Below are positions 18,544 through 27,290 of a stretch of DNA of 64,000 nucleotides, one piece after another. How positions within the stretch are numbered: position 1 is the stretch's first letter; each line of letters begins with the position of its first letter. The position numbers and the translations under genes are program-made. Origin of the DNA: Janthinobacterium sp. CG3 (GTDB lineage: Bacteria > Pseudomonadota > Gammaproteobacteria > Burkholderiales > Burkholderiaceae_D); NCBI RefSeq assembly GCF_000344615.1, contig NZ_KB467824.1, forward strand, positions 3,414,326-3,478,325, read 5' to 3'. Under the pieces are notes generated by a model. The model did no database searches. It saw only the letters and a program-made list of their open reading frames with translations, and was not told the DNA's origin.

Positions 18544-20121
18544 ATGGACGGCAAAGACTACGTCATCGGCGTCGACATCGGCACCCAGAGCACCAAGGCG
18601 CTGCTGGTCGACTGCGCCGGCGCCATCGTCGCCCAGCACGCGCGGGGCTACCAGGTCGACACGCCGCAGCCGCTGTGGGCCGAGCAGTGGCCGGACGTGT
18701 GGTACCAGGCGGTGCTGGAGTGCGTGGCGCAGGTGGTGCGCCAGAGCGGCCTGCGCGCCGAACAGATCAAGGCGCTCTGCGTGAGCAGCCTGTACGGCGG
18801 CTCCGGCATTCCGGTCGACGCCGACATGCGTCCGCTGCACCCCTGCCTGATCTGGATGGACCGGCGCGCCACCGCCGAGGTGGAATGGGTCCGGCAAACG
18901 CTCGACCTGGAGCGGCTCTACGACATCACCGGCAATTCGGTCGACAGCTACTACGGCTACACCAAGATGCTGTGGCTGCGGCGCCAGCGCCCGGAGGTGT
19001 GGCGCCGCACCCGCCAGTTCCTGCCGCCGAACAGCTACATCAACTACCTGCTGTGCGGCGAGGTCGCGGTCGACCACAGCTCGGCCGGCAATATCGGCGG
19101 CGTCTACGACATGCGCGGGCGCCGCTGGTCGCTGGAGATGCTGCAGCGGCTCGGCATTCCGGCCGCCATGATGCCGGCGCGCCTGGTCGACTCGTCCGAG
19201 GTGGTCGGCGGCCTGCTGCCGGCACTGGCGCAGCGCCTCGGCCTGCTGGCCGGCACGCCGATCGTCGCCGGCGGCGTCGACGCGGCGGTGGCCACCTTCG
19301 CCGCCGGCGTCAGCGGCGCCGGCCAGCACGTGGCGATGATCGGCACCAGCATGTGCTGGGGCTACATCAACCAGCGGGTCGATGCGCGCAACGGCCTGAT
19401 CAGCATGCCGCACGTGCACAACGGCGGCGAGGACTTGTACGTGTTCGGCGGCGCCATCGCGGCCGGCGCCTCGGTCAGCTGGTTCCGCGACGCGTTCTGC
19501 CAGGCCGACGTCGACGCCGCGCGCGCGCTCGGCCACGCCGATCCGCACCGGCTGATGGAGGACAGCGCCGCCAAGGTGCCGGCCGGCGCCGACGGCGTGC
19601 TGTTCCTGCCCTACCTGATGGGCGAGCGCAGCCCGATCTGGGACGCCAAGGCCAGCGGCGCCTTCGTCGGCCTGAGCCTGTACCACAGCCGCGCCCACCT
19701 GTACCGGGCGGTGCTGGAGGGCGTCACGTTCGCGCTCAAGCACAACATCGACGCCGGCGCCAAGGGCGCGCAATCGCTGGACGACAAACTGATCGTCGTC
19801 GGCGGCGCCGCCCACTCCGACCTGTGGATGCAGATCATCGCCGACGTCACCGGCTACCCGGTCTACACCATCGCCGAAAACGTCGAAGCGGCGCTGGGCG
19901 CGGCGCTGCTGGCGGCGCTGGGCACCGGCCTGGTGACGCCGCGGGCGGCGCGGCGCGGCTGGATTACGCTGGTGCCGCGCGCCGTGCCGGACGCCGCCGC
20001 CGGCGCCGTCTACCGCCGCGGCTTCGCGCTGTACCGCGAGCTGTATCCGGCGCTGAAACCGATCATGCACGGTTTGCAGGCGGCGCCGCAGCAGGCCGCC
20101 GAACAGCCTGCGTCACTTTAA
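18544..20121 (+). CDS. FGGY-family carbohydrate kinase
   Basis: A 525-residue sugar kinase with the two actin-like FGGY domains. The N-terminal phosphate-1 loop is VIGVDIGTQSTKALLVDCAG, the substrate region includes PLHPCLIWMDRRATAEVEWV, and the C-terminal ATP site includes DDKLIVVGGAAHSDLWMQII followed by the IAENVEAALGAALLAALGTG stretch. The group includes xylulokinase, L-ribulokinase and erythritol kinases; the sequence looks closest to the less-characterised kinases of polyol operons. It starts 2 bp after the dehydrogenase stop and is followed after 10 bp by an SDR. It probably phosphorylates the ketose formed by the dehydrogenases. Confidence 0.88.
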   Translation: MDGKDYVIGVDIGTQSTKALLVDCAGAIVAQHARGYQVDTPQPLWAEQWPDVWYQAVLECVAQVVRQSGLRAEQIKALCVSSLYGGSGIPVDADMRPLHPCLIWMDRRATAEVEWVRQTLDLERLYDITGNSVDSYYGYTKMLWLRRQRPEVWRRTRQFLPPNSYINYLLCGEVAVDHSSAGNIGGVYDMRGRRWSLEMLQRLGIPAAMMPARLVDSSEVVGGLLPALAQRLGLLAGTPIVAGGVDAAVATFAAGVSGAGQHVAMIGTSMCWGYINQRVDARNGLISMPHVHNGGEDLYVFGGAIAAGASVSWFRDAFCQADVDAARALGHADPHRLMEDSAAKVPAGADGVLFLPYLMGERSPIWDAKASGAFVGLSLYHSRAHLYRAVLEGVTFALKHNIDAGAKGAQSLDDKLIVVGGAAHSDLWMQIIADVTGYPVYTIAENVEAALGAALLAALGTGLVTPRAARRGWITLVPRAVPDAAAGAVYRRGFALYRELYPALKPIMHGLQAAPQQAAEQPASL

Positions 20122-20131
20122 GGGGAAGCAC

Positions 20132-20863
20132 ATGCGATTCGATTTCAGCGGCAAAAAAATCATGGTGACCGGCGCCACCAGCGGCATCGGCCTGGTCACC
20201 GCGCAACTGCTGCGAGCGGCCGGCGCCGCGGTCGTCGCGGTCGGGCGCGACCGCGCCAAGCTGGCCGCGCTGCAAGCCGACAGCAGTTGCGAGCCGCTGC
20301 CGCTGGACGTCGCCGACGGCGCCGCCATCGAGCGCGCGCTGGCCGGCGTGCGCGGCTTGGACGGCCTGGTCAACTGCTCCGGCGTGGCGCAACTGGAGTC
20401 GTGCCTGGAACTGCGCGGCGAGCACTTCGACCGCGTGATGGCGGTCAACGCGCGCGGCGCGGCGCTGGTGGCGCGCCACGTCGCCGCCGGCATGGTCGCC
20501 GAGCGGCGCGCCGGCAGCATCGTCAACGTCTCCAGCCAGGCCGCGCTGGTGGCGCTGGAAGAGCACCTGTCGTACTGCGCGTCGAAGGCGGCGCTGGACG
20601 CCATCACCCGCGTGATGTGCCTGGAACTGGGGCCGCACGGCATCCGCGTCAACAGCGTCAACCCGACCGTGACGCTGACGCCGATGGCCTTGCGGGCCTG
20701 GGGCGACCCGGCCAAGAGCGCGCCCATGCTACAGGCGATTCCGCTGCGCCGCTTCGCCCGGCCGGACGAGGTGGCGCGGCCCATCCTGTTCCTGCTGAGC
20801 GAGGCGGCGTCGATGATCAGCGGCGTCAGCCTGCCGGTGGACGGCGGCTACACCTGCCGTTAA
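20132..20863 (+). CDS. SDR-family oxidoreductase, L-xylulose reductase (DCXR)-like
   Basis: A 243-residue classical short-chain dehydrogenase. The cofactor site is VTGATSGIGLVTAQLL, with NCSG in place of the usual NNAG. The catalytic Ser is in IVNVSSQAALVAL, and Tyr and Lys are in LSYCASKAALDAI. Segments LELGPHGIRVNSVNPTVTLT and RAWGDPAKSAPMLQAIPLRR strongly resemble animal dicarbonyl/L-xylulose reductase, which interconverts L-xylulose and xylitol. This supports a pentitol or tetritol substrate for the operon. The ribosome site AGGGGAAG precedes the ATG, and it is the last gene of the unit. Confidence 0.85.
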   Translation: MRFDFSGKKIMVTGATSGIGLVTAQLLRAAGAAVVAVGRDRAKLAALQADSSCEPLPLDVADGAAIERALAGVRGLDGLVNCSGVAQLESCLELRGEHFDRVMAVNARGAALVARHVAAGMVAERRAGSIVNVSSQAALVALEEHLSYCASKAALDAITRVMCLELGPHGIRVNSVNPTVTLTPMALRAWGDPAKSAPMLQAIPLRRFARPDEVARPILFLLSEAASMISGVSLPVDGGYTCR

Positions 20864-21167
20864 GCGGCGGATTGTATCGCCCGCTTAACCCATTGAACGT
20901 CAGCCGACAACGTTGGCCGGGAGCGGCGCGCCTCGCTTCGGCCAACATGGCCGGATGGCGCCCGATCGGTTGATCCGGCCTACGGCACGCTAACTGGACG
21001 CCCCGCGGCGCCGCCACGCATGCCAAGCGGCACTAACAATTGCTTACACCTCCGTTACACCGGCGTCCGGCAATAGTTGCTACACTGCGCCGACATGAAA
21101 CCGCCCCCCTCCCTTCTGATTTAACGCGCCGACCGCCACGTTGGCCGTCCGTTTTGCATTGGCCAAC
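20864..21167. other. Gene-free stretch with two adjacent REP-like hairpins
   Basis: This 304-bp interval after the SDR gene has no credible gene. It holds a long hairpin at 20912-20946 (arms GTTGGCCGG and CGGCCAAC, with an inner AGCG/CGCT pair). A second palindrome, with GCCGGAT and ATCCGGC arms, lies at 20949-20980. No T-run follows either. The rest, 21005-21167, leads into the NRAMP-family gene and includes an inverted TTGGCC/GGCCAA pair at about 21141-21166. Confidence 0.55.
20912..20980. repeat. Paired REP-like palindromes (BIME-like)
   Basis: Two palindromes lie side by side: 20912-20946 with a GTTGGCC/GGCCAAC stem, and 20949-20980 with a GCCGGAT/ATCCGGC stem. The tail CTACGGCACGCTAACTGGAC (20980-20999) is nearly repeated at 24726-24745. 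Together with 6816-6845 these look like members of one dispersed intergenic repeat family. Confidence 0.5.
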
Positions 21168-22439
21168 ATGACATTATTTAAGCGCATCAGCAACCACGAG
21201 GCCGTCCAGGCGCTCGGTCCAGGCTTGATCACCGGCGCCGCCGACGACGACCCGTCCGGCATCGCCACCTATTCCCAAGCCGGCGCCCAGTTCGGCTTCA
21301 ACATGTTGTGGACGCTGGTGCTGACGTACCCGCTGATGGTCGGCATCCAACTGGTGTCGGCGCGCATCGGCCTGGTCACCGGGCGCGGCCTGGCCGCCAA
21401 CATCCGCCGCGCCTTCCCCGCTTGGCTGCTCTACAGCATCGTCTCGCTGCTGCTGGTGGCCAACATCATCAACATCGCCGCCGACGTCGCCGCGATGGGC
21501 CAGGCGCTGCGCCTGCTGACCGGCGTCGGCTCGGCGCACTTCTATTCGCTCGGCTGCGGCTTCCTCTGCCTGACCCTGCAAATCTTCCTGCCCTACCGCA
21601 CCTATGTGCGTTACCTGAAATGGCTGACCCTAGGCCTGCTGGCCTACGTCGCCACGGTGTTCGCCATCAAAATGCCCTGGACCGAGGTGGCGCGCCACAC
21701 CGTCTGGCCCAGCTTCACCTGGAACAAGGAGTCGGTGGCGATGATCGTGGCGATCTTCGGCACCACCATCAGCCCCTACCTGTTCTTCTGGCAAGCCTCG
21801 CAGGAAGTCGAGGAGTTGCGCGCCGACGGCGGCGGCCAGCCGCTGCGCAAGGCGCCGGAATACGCCGGCAAACACCTGCGCCGCATCAAACTCGACACTT
21901 ATATCGGCATGGGGTTTTCAAACCTGGTGGCCTACTTCATCATCCTGACGGCGGCCGCCACGCTGGGCGTGCACGGCATCAGCAACATCGACAGCTCGGC
22001 CCAGGCGGCCGAAGCGCTGCGGCCGATCGCCGGCGAATTCGCCTTCTTCATCTTCGCCATGGGCATCCTGGGCACCGGCCTGCTGGCGGTGCCGGTGCTG
22101 GCCGGCTCGGCCGCCTACGCGGTCACGGAAAGCTTCCGCTGGCCCAACGGGCTGGACCTGAAGGCGCTGGAGGCGCGTGAATTCTACGTCATTATCTCGC
22201 TGGCGACGATAGGCGGCATGGCGCTGAACTTCGCGCCGATCGACCCGATCAAGGCGTTGATCTGGTCGGCCCAGATCAACGGCGTGATCGCGGTGCCGAT
22301 CATGGTCGTGATGATGCTGCTGGCGCATAACAAGAGCGTCATGGGCCGCTTCACGCTGACGGCCCGCCACACCGCCATCGGCTGGATCGGCGTGGCGGTG
22401 ATGCTGGCGGCGGTGGTGGCGATGTTCGCCACCATGTAG
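21168..22439 (+). CDS. NRAMP-family metal transporter, atypical metal site
   Basis: A 423-residue inner-membrane protein with about eleven hydrophobic helices, of the NRAMP fold. TM1 carries GPGLITGAADDDPSGIATYS where classical Mn/Fe transporters have DPGN, and TM6 carries IFGTTISPYLFFWQASQEVE where they have the MPH motif. Asp and Pro of TM1 are kept, but the Asn and the TM6 Met and His are not. The metal may thus differ from Mn2+ or Fe2+. The ATG at 21168 (MTLFKRISNHEAVQ) is preferred to a TTG at 21141. It lies alone between the polyol operon and a lectin gene. Confidence 0.85.
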   Translation: MTLFKRISNHEAVQALGPGLITGAADDDPSGIATYSQAGAQFGFNMLWTLVLTYPLMVGIQLVSARIGLVTGRGLAANIRRAFPAWLLYSIVSLLLVANIINIAADVAAMGQALRLLTGVGSAHFYSLGCGFLCLTLQIFLPYRTYVRYLKWLTLGLLAYVATVFAIKMPWTEVARHTVWPSFTWNKESVAMIVAIFGTTISPYLFFWQASQEVEELRADGGGQPLRKAPEYAGKHLRRIKLDTYIGMGFSNLVAYFIILTAAATLGVHGISNIDSSAQAAEALRPIAGEFAFFIFAMGILGTGLLAVPVLAGSAAYAVTESFRWPNGLDLKALEAREFYVIISLATIGGMALNFAPIDPIKALIWSAQINGVIAVPIMVVMMLLAHNKSVMGRFTLTARHTAIGWIGVAVMLAAVVAMFATM

Positions 22440-22454
22440 GCGCAGCCGCGGCCC

Positions 22455-22817
22455 TTACTGGATCTTCAGGTCGCCGTCGATGTTGGCGATGTCGCCGTGG
22501 CCGGCGATGTAGCGGGTGATGTCGAGCGTCGCCCATTGCCAGCTGCCGTCGATCTTTTGACAGTACGCCGACAGCACCACCGAGACGTTTTCGGTGGTCT
22601 GTTTGTAACTGCCGTTGGGCACGAAGCCGGCGCTGGGCGCGGCGTCGTTTTCCGCCTGCAGCGAACCGTCCAGGTTGACCAGGCCGCCCGACAGGTTGGT
22701 GATGTTGGCGCCGCTGGCGACCCAGCTCTGGTCGCGGCGCTGCGCCTTGCCGTACAGGTTGGAATTGATCTGGGTGGCAGTTCTTTGATAGCTGCCGGAT
22801 GGAACGAATCGAGACAT
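22455..22817 (-). CDS. CVNH (cyanovirin-N homology) domain lectin-like protein
   Basis: A 120-residue protein made of two similar halves. Half one runs from FVPSGSYQRTATQINSNLYG to GGLVNLDGSLQ; half two runs from FVPNGSYKQTTENVSVVLSA to IANIDGDLKIQ. The NLDGSL/NIDGDL endings and the internal duplication are the mark of the cyanovirin-N fold, which binds oligomannose glycans. Only one cysteine is present (AYCQK), so the disulphides of cyanovirin-N are absent, and there is no signal peptide; it is probably cytoplasmic unless exported by another route. The start is ATG 22817 with AGGGAG upstream. The natural ligand is unknown. Confidence 0.82.
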   Translation of the reverse strand: MSRFVPSGSYQRTATQINSNLYGKAQRRDQSWVASGANITNLSGGLVNLDGSLQAENDAAPSAGFVPNGSYKQTTENVSVVLSAYCQKIDGSWQWATLDITRYIAGHGDIANIDGDLKIQ

Positions 22818-23140
22818 GGTGACTCCCTGTTGGACTGTAAAGCGTCGCTTTGTCACAGCCATCTTTTTACCCGCGGCGCAAAGGCAAAAAGAACAAACTC
22901 TGGCGCCGCTACCCGGACCCGGCGTCGTATCAATATGGAACAGTTTCGTGCAAATTTTCCGACCTATGCTCTCCAATTGTCACCCGCATCAAAACAGGCA
23001 TGACACAAATAAACCTTGCTGGCCCTAGCTCAAGATTGCTTGCTTTTCGTAATGTCGGAACATGACTAGACGTGACGAAATATGTCATCCATGGCCAGCG
23101 GATGACCTATTTCATCAGTCCTCGCGGGAACGCCGGGAAC

Positions 23141-24109
23141 TTATTTGAGCCAGCCGCGGCGGCGGAAGTACCAAAACGGCGCGATCGCGCTGGTGATCAT
23201 CAGCGCCAGCGCGAAGGGATAGCCGAGCGACCAGTCCAGTTCCGGGAACCAACCCTTGAAATTCATGCCGTAGATGCTGGCGATCAAGGTCGGCGGCAGG
23301 AAGGCGACGCTGGCCACCGAGAAGATCTTGATGATCTTATTTTGGTTGATGTTGATGAAACCGACGGTGGCGTCCATCAGGAAGTTGATCTTATCGAACA
23401 GGAAAGAGGTGTGGCCGTCCAGGGATTCGATATCGCGCAGAATTTGGCGCGCCTCCTCGAATTGCTCGGAATTGAGCAGGCGCCCGCGCATCAGGAAGCT
23501 GACGGCGCGGCGCGTGTCCATCATGTTGCGGCGGATGCGCCCGTTCAAATCTTCCTCGTGGGCGATGGAGTTCAGCGCGGCGGCCGCGTCCTGGTCGGTG
23601 AACTCTTCCTGCAGCACGCGGCCGCTGACCTCTTCCAGGTTCTGGTAAATGCCCTCGAGCGCGTCGGCCGAATACTCGGCGTCGGTGGCGTACAGGTCCA
23701 GCAGCACGTCCATGTAGTCGGCGATCGAACCGGGCCGCGAGCGCGCGCGCATGCGCACCAGGCGGAACACCGGCAGGTCGTCGGTATGCACCGAGAACAA
23801 CATTTTCTTGGCCAGGATGAAGGCCACGGTGACGATGCGCGACGGCCCGTCGTCCTCTTCCAGCAGGAAGTCGGTGCGCAAGTGCAGGTCGCCGTTTTCC
23901 GCCTCGTAATAGCGGGCCGACGCCTCGATGTCCTTGACTTCGTCTTCGCCCGGCAGCGTGACGCCGTAGATCGCCTTGACCCAGGCGCGCTCGTCGTCGT
24001 TCGGGTCGGTCAGGTCGACCCAGACCGGCTCCACGCTTTCCAAGTCGGTGCGGCTGTCGATCGGCACCTGGTTGAGCCGGCCATTTTGTAAAACAAAGAC
24101 ATTGATCAT
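23141..24109 (-). CDS. corA: Magnesium/cobalt transporter CorA
   Basis: A 322-residue CorA-family channel. The large N-terminal cytoplasmic domain (WVDLTDPNDDERAWVKAIYG onwards) is followed by two C-terminal membrane helices. The pore signature is IASIYGMNFKGWFPELDWSL, containing GMN, and the chain ends in FALALMITSAIAPFWYFRRR followed by a positively charged tail. It transports Mg2+ (and Co2+/Ni2+) across the inner membrane. It appears to be a single-gene unit. Length and motifs are standard. Confidence 0.95.
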   Translation of the reverse strand: MINVFVLQNGRLNQVPIDSRTDLESVEPVWVDLTDPNDDERAWVKAIYGVTLPGEDEVKDIEASARYYEAENGDLHLRTDFLLEEDDGPSRIVTVAFILAKKMLFSVHTDDLPVFRLVRMRARSRPGSIADYMDVLLDLYATDAEYSADALEGIYQNLEEVSGRVLQEEFTDQDAAAALNSIAHEEDLNGRIRRNMMDTRRAVSFLMRGRLLNSEQFEEARQILRDIESLDGHTSFLFDKINFLMDATVGFININQNKIIKIFSVASVAFLPPTLIASIYGMNFKGWFPELDWSLGYPFALALMITSAIAPFWYFRRRGWLK

Positions 24110-24252
24110 GCGCGCTCTCAGCCGGACGTTGGGTTGTCGTATATCGTATAGATGGTGCTAGCGCCGGCCGCCAATCGCAGCGCCAAAATCAAAACAGCGC
24201 AAGTGTACCCGCAAAGCCCTTTTCCCGACCAGTCCGGTCGCGAAATTTTGCC

Positions 24253-24654
24253 TCAGCGGGTAGCCTTTTCAATCATTTTGTCCTGCATGGTGGCGGGCGC
24301 CGTGTCGGGCGCCGCCGCCGCCGGCGCTTTCGGCGACTCGATGCCCTTGGTCCGGTGCACCACCACCACTTCGCTGCCGGGATGGTTGGCCGCACAGTCG
24401 ACGTCGGACAGCACGGTTTTACCGTTGATGACGCATTTGCGCAGCACGCCGGCGGCCGGCGCGCCCAACGCCTGTTGCGAACTTTGCACGACGGCTTCGG
24501 CGCCGGCGCCCTTGACCAGCTTGTGCCAGCCGTCGGCAAACAGGTTGCGTTCGGCGCGCATGGAAAATAGCGCCGCCAGGGCGACGGCCGCGAACGCGGC
24601 GGAGAGGATGGCGACCCAGTACAAATTGATGGCGCCGCGTTGTCGATGATGCAT
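24253..24654 (-). CDS. Small membrane-anchored protein with DUF4124-like Cys segment
   Basis: I do not firmly recognise this 133-residue protein. It has one N-terminal membrane helix after a short basic start (INLYWVAILSAAFAAVALAA), a periplasmic helix region, and a short cysteine segment CVINGKTVLSDVDCAANHPG. That segment resembles the DUF4124-like pattern seen in many betaproteobacterial envelope proteins. The tail is Ala/Pro-rich. The start is ATG 24654 with a strong AAGGAGG site. It stands alone between corA and the mtgA operon. Confidence 0.72.
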   Translation of the reverse strand: MHHRQRGAINLYWVAILSAAFAAVALAALFSMRAERNLFADGWHKLVKGAGAEAVVQSSQQALGAPAAGVLRKCVINGKTVLSDVDCAANHPGSEVVVVHRTKGIESPKAPAAAAPDTAPATMQDKMIEKATR

Positions 24655-24681
24655 TGTTACCTCCTTGTGGTGGAAACGAAC

Positions 24682-24750
24682 AAAACCAACGGGCTCGGAA
24701 CCCAAGCCGCGAAGTGCGCGCCGACCTACGCCACGCTAACTTAACGCCCC
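24682..24750. repeat. REP-like element
   Basis: The gap between the small membrane protein and mtgA contains an inverted GGGCTCGGAACCCAAGCC stretch (an imperfect palindrome) followed by CTACGCCACGCTAACTTAAC at 24726-24745. The second part matches 20980-20999 with three differences. It therefore belongs with the other REP-like elements of this window. Confidence 0.45.
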
Positions 24751-24754
24751 GGCG

Positions 24755-25477
24755 TTACGGCAATTCGGCCGAGCCCATGCGGCGCAAGATGACGCCGGTG
24801 CGCCGCGCCAGGTAGCCGGACCCGCGGTGCTTGTCGAAAAAGCGCGGATTGGGCAGCATCACGGCCAGCTTGGCGGCCTGGCTGGCGCCCAGGCCCGCCG
24901 CGCCGACGTTGTAGTAGTGGCGCGACGCCGCTTCGGCGCCGAAAATGCCGGTGCCGAACTCCACCACGTTCAGGTAGATTTCAAAGATGCGTTCCTTGTC
25001 CATCAGCGTTTCCAGCATGAACGTGATGATCAGCTCCTGGCCCTTGCGCAAATAGCTGCGCGAGCCGGACAGGAACAGGTTCTTCGCCAGTTGCTGGGTG
25101 ATCGTCGAGCCGCCCGACACCACCTTGTGCTTGCGGGTATTCTTTTCGTAGGCCTTTTGCAGCGCCTCCCAGTCGACCCCTTCGTGCCCGGAGAAGTTGG
25201 CGTCCTCCGAGGCGATGATGGCGCGCTTGAGGTTGTTCGAGATGCCTTGGTACGGCACCCAGGTGTGCTTCAGCTCGGCGTTCGGGTTTTTCTCCTGCAA
25301 CACCGACAATTGCTCGCGCATGAAGGCGGTGCTGTCCGGGTCGTGCTTGACCCACCAGCAAATTTGCAAAAGGAAATACAACTGGATCACCAGGAAGGCG
25401 CTCACCGGCAGCAGGAAAATCCACTTGATCCACCCGCCGATGCCGCCGCGCGGCGCCGTCTTGCGCGCCTTGCTCAT
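24755..25477 (-). CDS. mtgA: Monofunctional biosynthetic peptidoglycan transglycosylase
   Basis: A 240-residue membrane-anchored glycosyltransferase (GT51) that polymerises lipid II into glycan strands. One N-terminal helix ([20 protein letters not shown]) precedes the catalytic domain. The first catalytic Glu is in [20 protein letters not shown], and the second conserved motif is [20 protein letters not shown], followed by [20 protein letters not shown] and [20 protein letters not shown]. There is no transpeptidase domain, as expected for MtgA. The ATG overlaps the aroE stop by four bases (ATGA). Confidence 0.96.
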   Translation of the reverse strand: MSKARKTAPRGGIGGWIKWIFLLPVSAFLVIQLYFLLQICWWVKHDPDSTAFMREQLSVLQEKNPNAELKHTWVPYQGISNNLKRAIIASEDANFSGHEGVDWEALQKAYEKNTRKHKVVSGGSTITQQLAKNLFLSGSRSYLRKGQELIITFMLETLMDKERIFEIYLNVVEFGTGIFGAEAASRHYYNVGAAGLGASQAAKLAVMLPNPRFFDKHRGSGYLARRTGVILRRMGSAELP

Positions 25478-26304
25478 AGCGCCGCGCGCAGTCGCGCCAG
25501 CACCGCGGCGGTGTCGGGGCGCACGCCGCGCCAGACCAGGAAGGCTTCGGCGGCCTGTTCGACCAGCATGCCCAGGCCGTCGCGCACCTGGGCGCCGTGG
25601 GCGGCGGCAAATCGCATGAATACCGTCGGCTGGGCGCCGTACATCATGTCCAGCGCCAGCGTGTGGCTGGCGAACAGCGCCGGCGCCAGCGGCGGCAGTT
25701 CCCCGCCCAGGCTGGCCGAGGTGGCGTTGATGATCAGGTCGAAGGGCGCGTCCGGCTGGTCGAATTCGCAGGCTTGCAGCAACCCGGCGGCGCCGGCCAG
25801 CGGCGCGAACTGCAACACCAGCGCGTCGGCGGTGGCGCGCGTGCGGTTGGCGATCAGCAATTGCGCCGGGCGCTGCTCCAGCAGCGGCAGCACGACGCCG
25901 CGCGCGGCCCCGCCCGCGCCCAGCAGCAGCACGCGCTTGCCGGCGATGTCGACGCCGGCGTTGCGCATGATGTCGGCGACCAGGCCGTCGCCGTCGGTGT
26001 TGTCGCCGTGGATCTCGTTGTCGATGAAGCTCAGGGTGTTGACGGCGCCGGCCGCCTGCGCCCGCACCGTCAGCGCGGTGGCCAGCTTGCACGCCTCCAG
26101 CTTGAACGGCACCGTCACGTTGGCGCCCTGGCCGCCGGCGGCGAAGAAGGCGCGCGCGGCGGCGGCGAAGCCGTCCAGCGGCGCCAGCATGCGCTCGTAG
26201 GCGATGTCCTGGCCGGTCTGGGCGGCGTAGGCGGCGTGGATCTCGGGCGATTTACTGTGCGCGATCGGGTTGCCGAACACAGCGTAGCGGGCGGCGCCGC
26301 TCAA
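25474..26304 (-). CDS. aroE: Shikimate dehydrogenase
   Basis: A 276-residue NADP-dependent enzyme reducing 3-dehydroshikimate to shikimate. Family motifs are [20 protein letters not shown], with Ser residues for substrate binding, and [16 protein letters not shown] with the catalytic Lys. Further ones are [10 protein letters not shown] and the nucleotide site [20 protein letters not shown], followed by [12 protein letters not shown] for NADP. It overlaps both neighbours by four bases (tonB-like upstream, mtgA downstream), so all three are coupled. Confidence 0.96.
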   Translation of the reverse strand: MSGAARYAVFGNPIAHSKSPEIHAAYAAQTGQDIAYERMLAPLDGFAAAARAFFAAGGQGANVTVPFKLEACKLATALTVRAQAAGAVNTLSFIDNEIHGDNTDGDGLVADIMRNAGVDIAGKRVLLLGAGGAARGVVLPLLEQRPAQLLIANRTRATADALVLQFAPLAGAAGLLQACEFDQPDAPFDLIINATSASLGGELPPLAPALFASHTLALDMMYGAQPTVFMRFAAAHGAQVRDGLGMLVEQAAEAFLVWRGVRPDTAAVLARLRAAL

Positions 26305-27188
26305 TGCGCGCTACTAGTCAGATTGGCTTCCATTTTTTCTTCACGGGTAAATTTGAACCGCGTGATGATAACCCACAGATCATCCTTGTCGCTAGATAAC
26401 ATATTCGGCGGGAAACGCCCGAACGGCGCCGCGCGCCGCACGATCGCCAGCGCGGCGGCGTCGAGCGCCGGGTTGCCCGAGCCTTTCTCGATGCGCACGC
26501 CGCCGTCCTTCATATAAATCGTACCGTCCTGGAAAATCGGGATGTAGACCACCAGCTCGCCGTACATCTTGCGGCCGTTTTGCTGCGGGAAATTGAGCGT
26601 GCCGATTTCCTCGACGCGCTTTTGCATGGTCTTGTAATACATCGCATAACCGACCTCCTGCGTGCTGGGCGTGATGAAGGTCTTGCGCGGGCGCTTGTTC
26701 TGGTCTTCGATGGTTTGGTTGATTTCGGCGCTCATGCGGGCGATCGCCTTGCTCGTTTCAAGCAGGTCGGCGCCCTTCGGGGTCGGGTCGGGCGGGTTTT
26801 TTTCGGTGATCGGGGCGGCCCGGTACGGCGTCGGCTGGTGCACCTGCGTCATCAGGTCGCGCTGGCGCTGCTCCAGGTCGGCGATGCTGCGCTTGCTCGA
26901 CTTGACGCTGTCGCCGGTTTCCATCTTGCGCATGTCGGGCAGCGGCGACTTGGCGCGGCCGGCGTCGGCCTGGCCGCCGCCGTCCAGGTTGGCCTGCGCC
27001 AGCGCATCCGCCTTGAGCGGCTTTTTCTTGTGCTTGGCGTTGACCAGGATCACTTCCAAGCCGGGATCGGTGGGCGCCAGCGGCGGCGGCGCGGGCGCGA
27101 CGAAGTGCACTCCCAGCAAAGCGCCGTGCGCCAGCAGCGAAATCGCGACGGCGATGATCAGGAAACGGTTTTGTTGAAAATACGTCAC
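26301..27188 (-). CDS. TonB-family energy transducer
   Basis: A 295-residue protein anchored by one N-terminal helix ([20 protein letters not shown], with the conserved Ser and His of TonB proteins), then a long charged periplasmic linker and a C-terminal TonB domain ([20 protein letters not shown], then [20 protein letters not shown]). It would pass proton-motive energy to an outer-membrane receptor. ExbB/ExbD are not in the window. I prefer the GTG at 27188 (MTYFQQNRF); a TTG at 27194 is also possible. It overlaps aroE by four bases, an unrelated gene coupled by operon structure. Confidence 0.85.
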   Translation of the reverse strand: MTYFQQNRFLIIAVAISLLAHGALLGVHFVAPAPPPLAPTDPGLEVILVNAKHKKKPLKADALAQANLDGGGQADAGRAKSPLPDMRKMETGDSVKSSKRSIADLEQRQRDLMTQVHQPTPYRAAPITEKNPPDPTPKGADLLETSKAIARMSAEINQTIEDQNKRPRKTFITPSTQEVGYAMYYKTMQKRVEEIGTLNFPQQNGRKMYGELVVYIPIFQDGTIYMKDGGVRIEKGSGNPALDAAALAIVRRAAPFGRFPPNMLSSDKDDLWVIITRFKFTREEKMEANLTSSAH

Positions 27189-27290
27189 GCGCAAGCAGGC
27201 ATCGGTTCGTTACTTCGGAAGAATAGCGATAGTGGGGATTCTACGTGATTGGCGCCGCGCCCTTCCGGGTTTTTCGCGGCGCCCACGGCT

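Noticed and set aside
25478-26092. N-terminal extension of mtgA across aroE
   Set aside because: The sequence is Arg/Gly-rich and lies wholly within aroE on another frame; the ATG at 25477 overlaps the aroE stop and starts a normal MtgA.
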